Assembly: GCA_023423995.1 (NCBI GenBank)
Contig: JAFAEL010000021.1
Coordinates: 1 to 42,863, forward strand
Reading direction: 5' to 3'
Source: Pseudomonadota bacterium
GTDB taxonomy: Bacteria > Pseudomonadota > Alphaproteobacteria > Rhizobiales > Beijerinckiaceae
Length of the DNA stretch: 42,863 bases
The translations under genes and the position numbers were made by a program. How positions within the stretch are numbered: the stretch's first letter is position 1; each line of letters opens with the position of its first letter. The notes under the pieces are model-generated. The model saw nothing but the letters and a program-made list of their open reading frames with translations. It was not told where the DNA came from and did no database searches. Below, piece after piece: positions 41,950-42,863 of this stretch.

Positions 41950-42863
41950 TCAGGCCGCCTGGATCTGGCAGAGGGTGACTTTCGTCTCCTGCATGCCTGT
42001 CACCGGATCGAAGCCATAGGTCGTGACGGTGTTCACGCTCTCGCCGAGAACCACCGGATCAGCCCCGGCCGGGTATTTCGAGCGATGGTCCTCGCCCTGG
42101 TACCAGCCGGCGAAATGGAACGGCATCCAGGCGACGCCCTTGCCGACACGCTCGGTGACGAGCGCCTTCACCTTGGCCTTGGCATTGTCCTCGGGGCCGA
42201 GCACCCACACCCAGCCGCCGTCCTTGATGCCGCGCTCGGCCGCGTCCGCCGGGTTGATCTCGACGAACATGTCCTGCTGCAGTTCGGCGAGCCACGGGTT
42301 GGATCGGGTCTCCTCTCCGCCGCCCTCGTATTCGACCAGGCGGCCGGACGAGAGGATGATCGGGAAGGAGCGGGCGATGTTCTTCTCGACCGCCGCCTTC
42401 TGCACGGAGAAGCCGTTGTTCGGGATGCGGAACTGCCGCTCGTCCGGCCGCGTCGGGTATTTCGCGACGAGTTCCGGCTTCGGCGAGTAGATCGGCTCGC
42501 GATGCACTGGAACCGGATCAGGCAGGTTCCAGGCATTCGCCCGGGCCTTAGCGTTCCCGTAATGCATCACGCCATGCTCGAGGCACACGCGCTGGATGCC
42601 GCCCGAGAGGTCGATCGCCCAGCTCACGGCATCGACGTTGTTGCCGCCGATCCGCTGGATGGTCGCCAGTTCTTCCGCGGTCAGGTCCTTGTCCCAGCCG
42701 AGCTTCTTCAGGATGCCGAAGGTGAACTCCGGATAGCCGTCCGTCAGCTCGGAGCCGAGCGGGTAGGAATCCTCGGCCAGCAGGGTCGCCCCGTTCCGCT
42801 CGACGCCGAAGCGAGCCCGGAAGCAGCCCCCGCCGTCCTTCACGTGCAGGTTGGTGTTGTAGA
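41950..42863 (-). CDS. fdh3A: formate dehydrogenase alpha subunit, C-terminal part (start beyond window)
   Basis: The last 304 residues of a molybdopterin oxidoreductase; the frame is open to the right edge. The final 150 residues are the molybdopterin-dinucleotide binding beta-barrel, seen from PIILSSGRLVEYEGGGEETRSN through FVEINPADAAERGIKDGGW and WMPFHFAGWYQGED. The enzyme oxidises formate to CO2. The catalytic Cys or selenocysteine, iron-sulfur site and twin-arginine signal are outside the window. The beta and gamma genes follow on the same strand, so the complex is a membrane-bound, quinone-reducing formate dehydrogenase. Confidence 0.9.
   Translation of the reverse strand, partial: YNTNLHVKDGGGCFRARFGVERNGATLLAEDSYPLGSELTDGYPEFTFGILKKLGWDKDLTAEELATIQRIGGNNVDAVSWAIDLSGGIQRVCLEHGVMHYGNAKARANAWNLPDPVPVHREPIYSPKPELVAKYPTRPDERQFRIPNNGFSVQKAAVEKNIARSFPIILSSGRLVEYEGGGEETRSNPWLAELQQDMFVEINPADAAERGIKDGGWVWVLGPEDNAKAKVKALVTERVGKGVAWMPFHFAGWYQGEDHRSKYPAGADPVVLGESVNTVTTYGFDPVTGMQETKVTLCQIQAA

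Noticed and set aside
1..42863. CRISPR arrays, tRNA or rRNA genes, insertion sequences, prophage or an integrated defence island
   Set aside because: I saw no regular spaced repeats, no cloverleaf-like or rRNA segment, no transposase, integrase or phage protein; the single HNH gene alone is not enough for a defence system.

Overview
The window is a dense, high-G+C bacterial chromosomal segment with about 45 protein genes, no rRNA or tRNA gene that I can recognise, no CRISPR array, no insertion sequence and no phage gene. No gene-free stretch exceeds about 200 bases. The gene set suggests an alphaproteobacterium of the order Hyphomicrobiales (Rhizobiales), perhaps near Methylobacteriaceae, Boseaceae or Salinarimonadaceae. 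The pointers are a cytochrome-b-linked formate dehydrogenase of the FDH3 type, an NdvA/ChvA-type glucan exporter, an RT0821/Lpp0805 lipoprotein and hairpin-rich intergenic repeats. This placement is inference from family knowledge, not a search result.

Left part (1-28893): almost all genes lie on the minus strand, in short, tightly packed and often overlapping operons of housekeeping type. In order: the front of a single-module Pls/PosA-like peptide synthetase (cut by the window edge), a histidine phosphatase, fabI, a small unknown gene, an HSL-type esterase, a DnaJ-like co-chaperone and a lipoprotein. pdxH is on the plus strand. Next come a TrmA/RumA-type RNA methyltransferase, TlyA, XseB, a giant DUF2339 membrane protein, an HD hydrolase, Tag, YgfZ, an unknown gene, a Nudix hydrolase, an exported repeat protein, an SDR, DinB, CorA and an acyl-CoA dehydrogenase. 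Sua5/TsaC is on the plus strand. The block ends with an AcuI/YhdH reductase, a small membrane protein, an amine oxidase of the N-methyltryptophan/sarcosine oxidase family, an HNH protein, an EamA transporter, a ROK kinase, a dual-specificity-like phosphatase, an MpaB-like protein and xanthine phosphoribosyltransferase.

Middle part (29078-39281): mostly plus strand. It holds the glucan exporter, malonyl-CoA decarboxylase, a convergent Asp/Glu/hydantoin racemase-family gene, and a five-gene peptide-type ABC transporter operon (binding protein, two permeases, two ATPases). A textbook sigma-54 (-24/-12) promoter precedes the binding-protein gene. Two different hairpin-rich intergenic elements interrupt the operon, after the binding protein and after the second permease.

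Right part (39312-42863): a minus-strand formate dehydrogenase operon, with alpha cut by the window edge, then beta and cytochrome b gamma, followed by a 64-residue membrane or exported protein and an exported Pro/Ala/Gln-rich protein of unknown function.

Most of the window is ordinary core genome. The points that stand out are the sigma-54 control and segmented architecture of the peptide transporter, the racemase homologue lacking its second cysteine, the single-module peptide synthetase whose pocket suggests a basic amino acid, and the two uncharacterised proteins behind formate dehydrogenase. I did not find a clearly new multi-gene defence or biosynthetic system.
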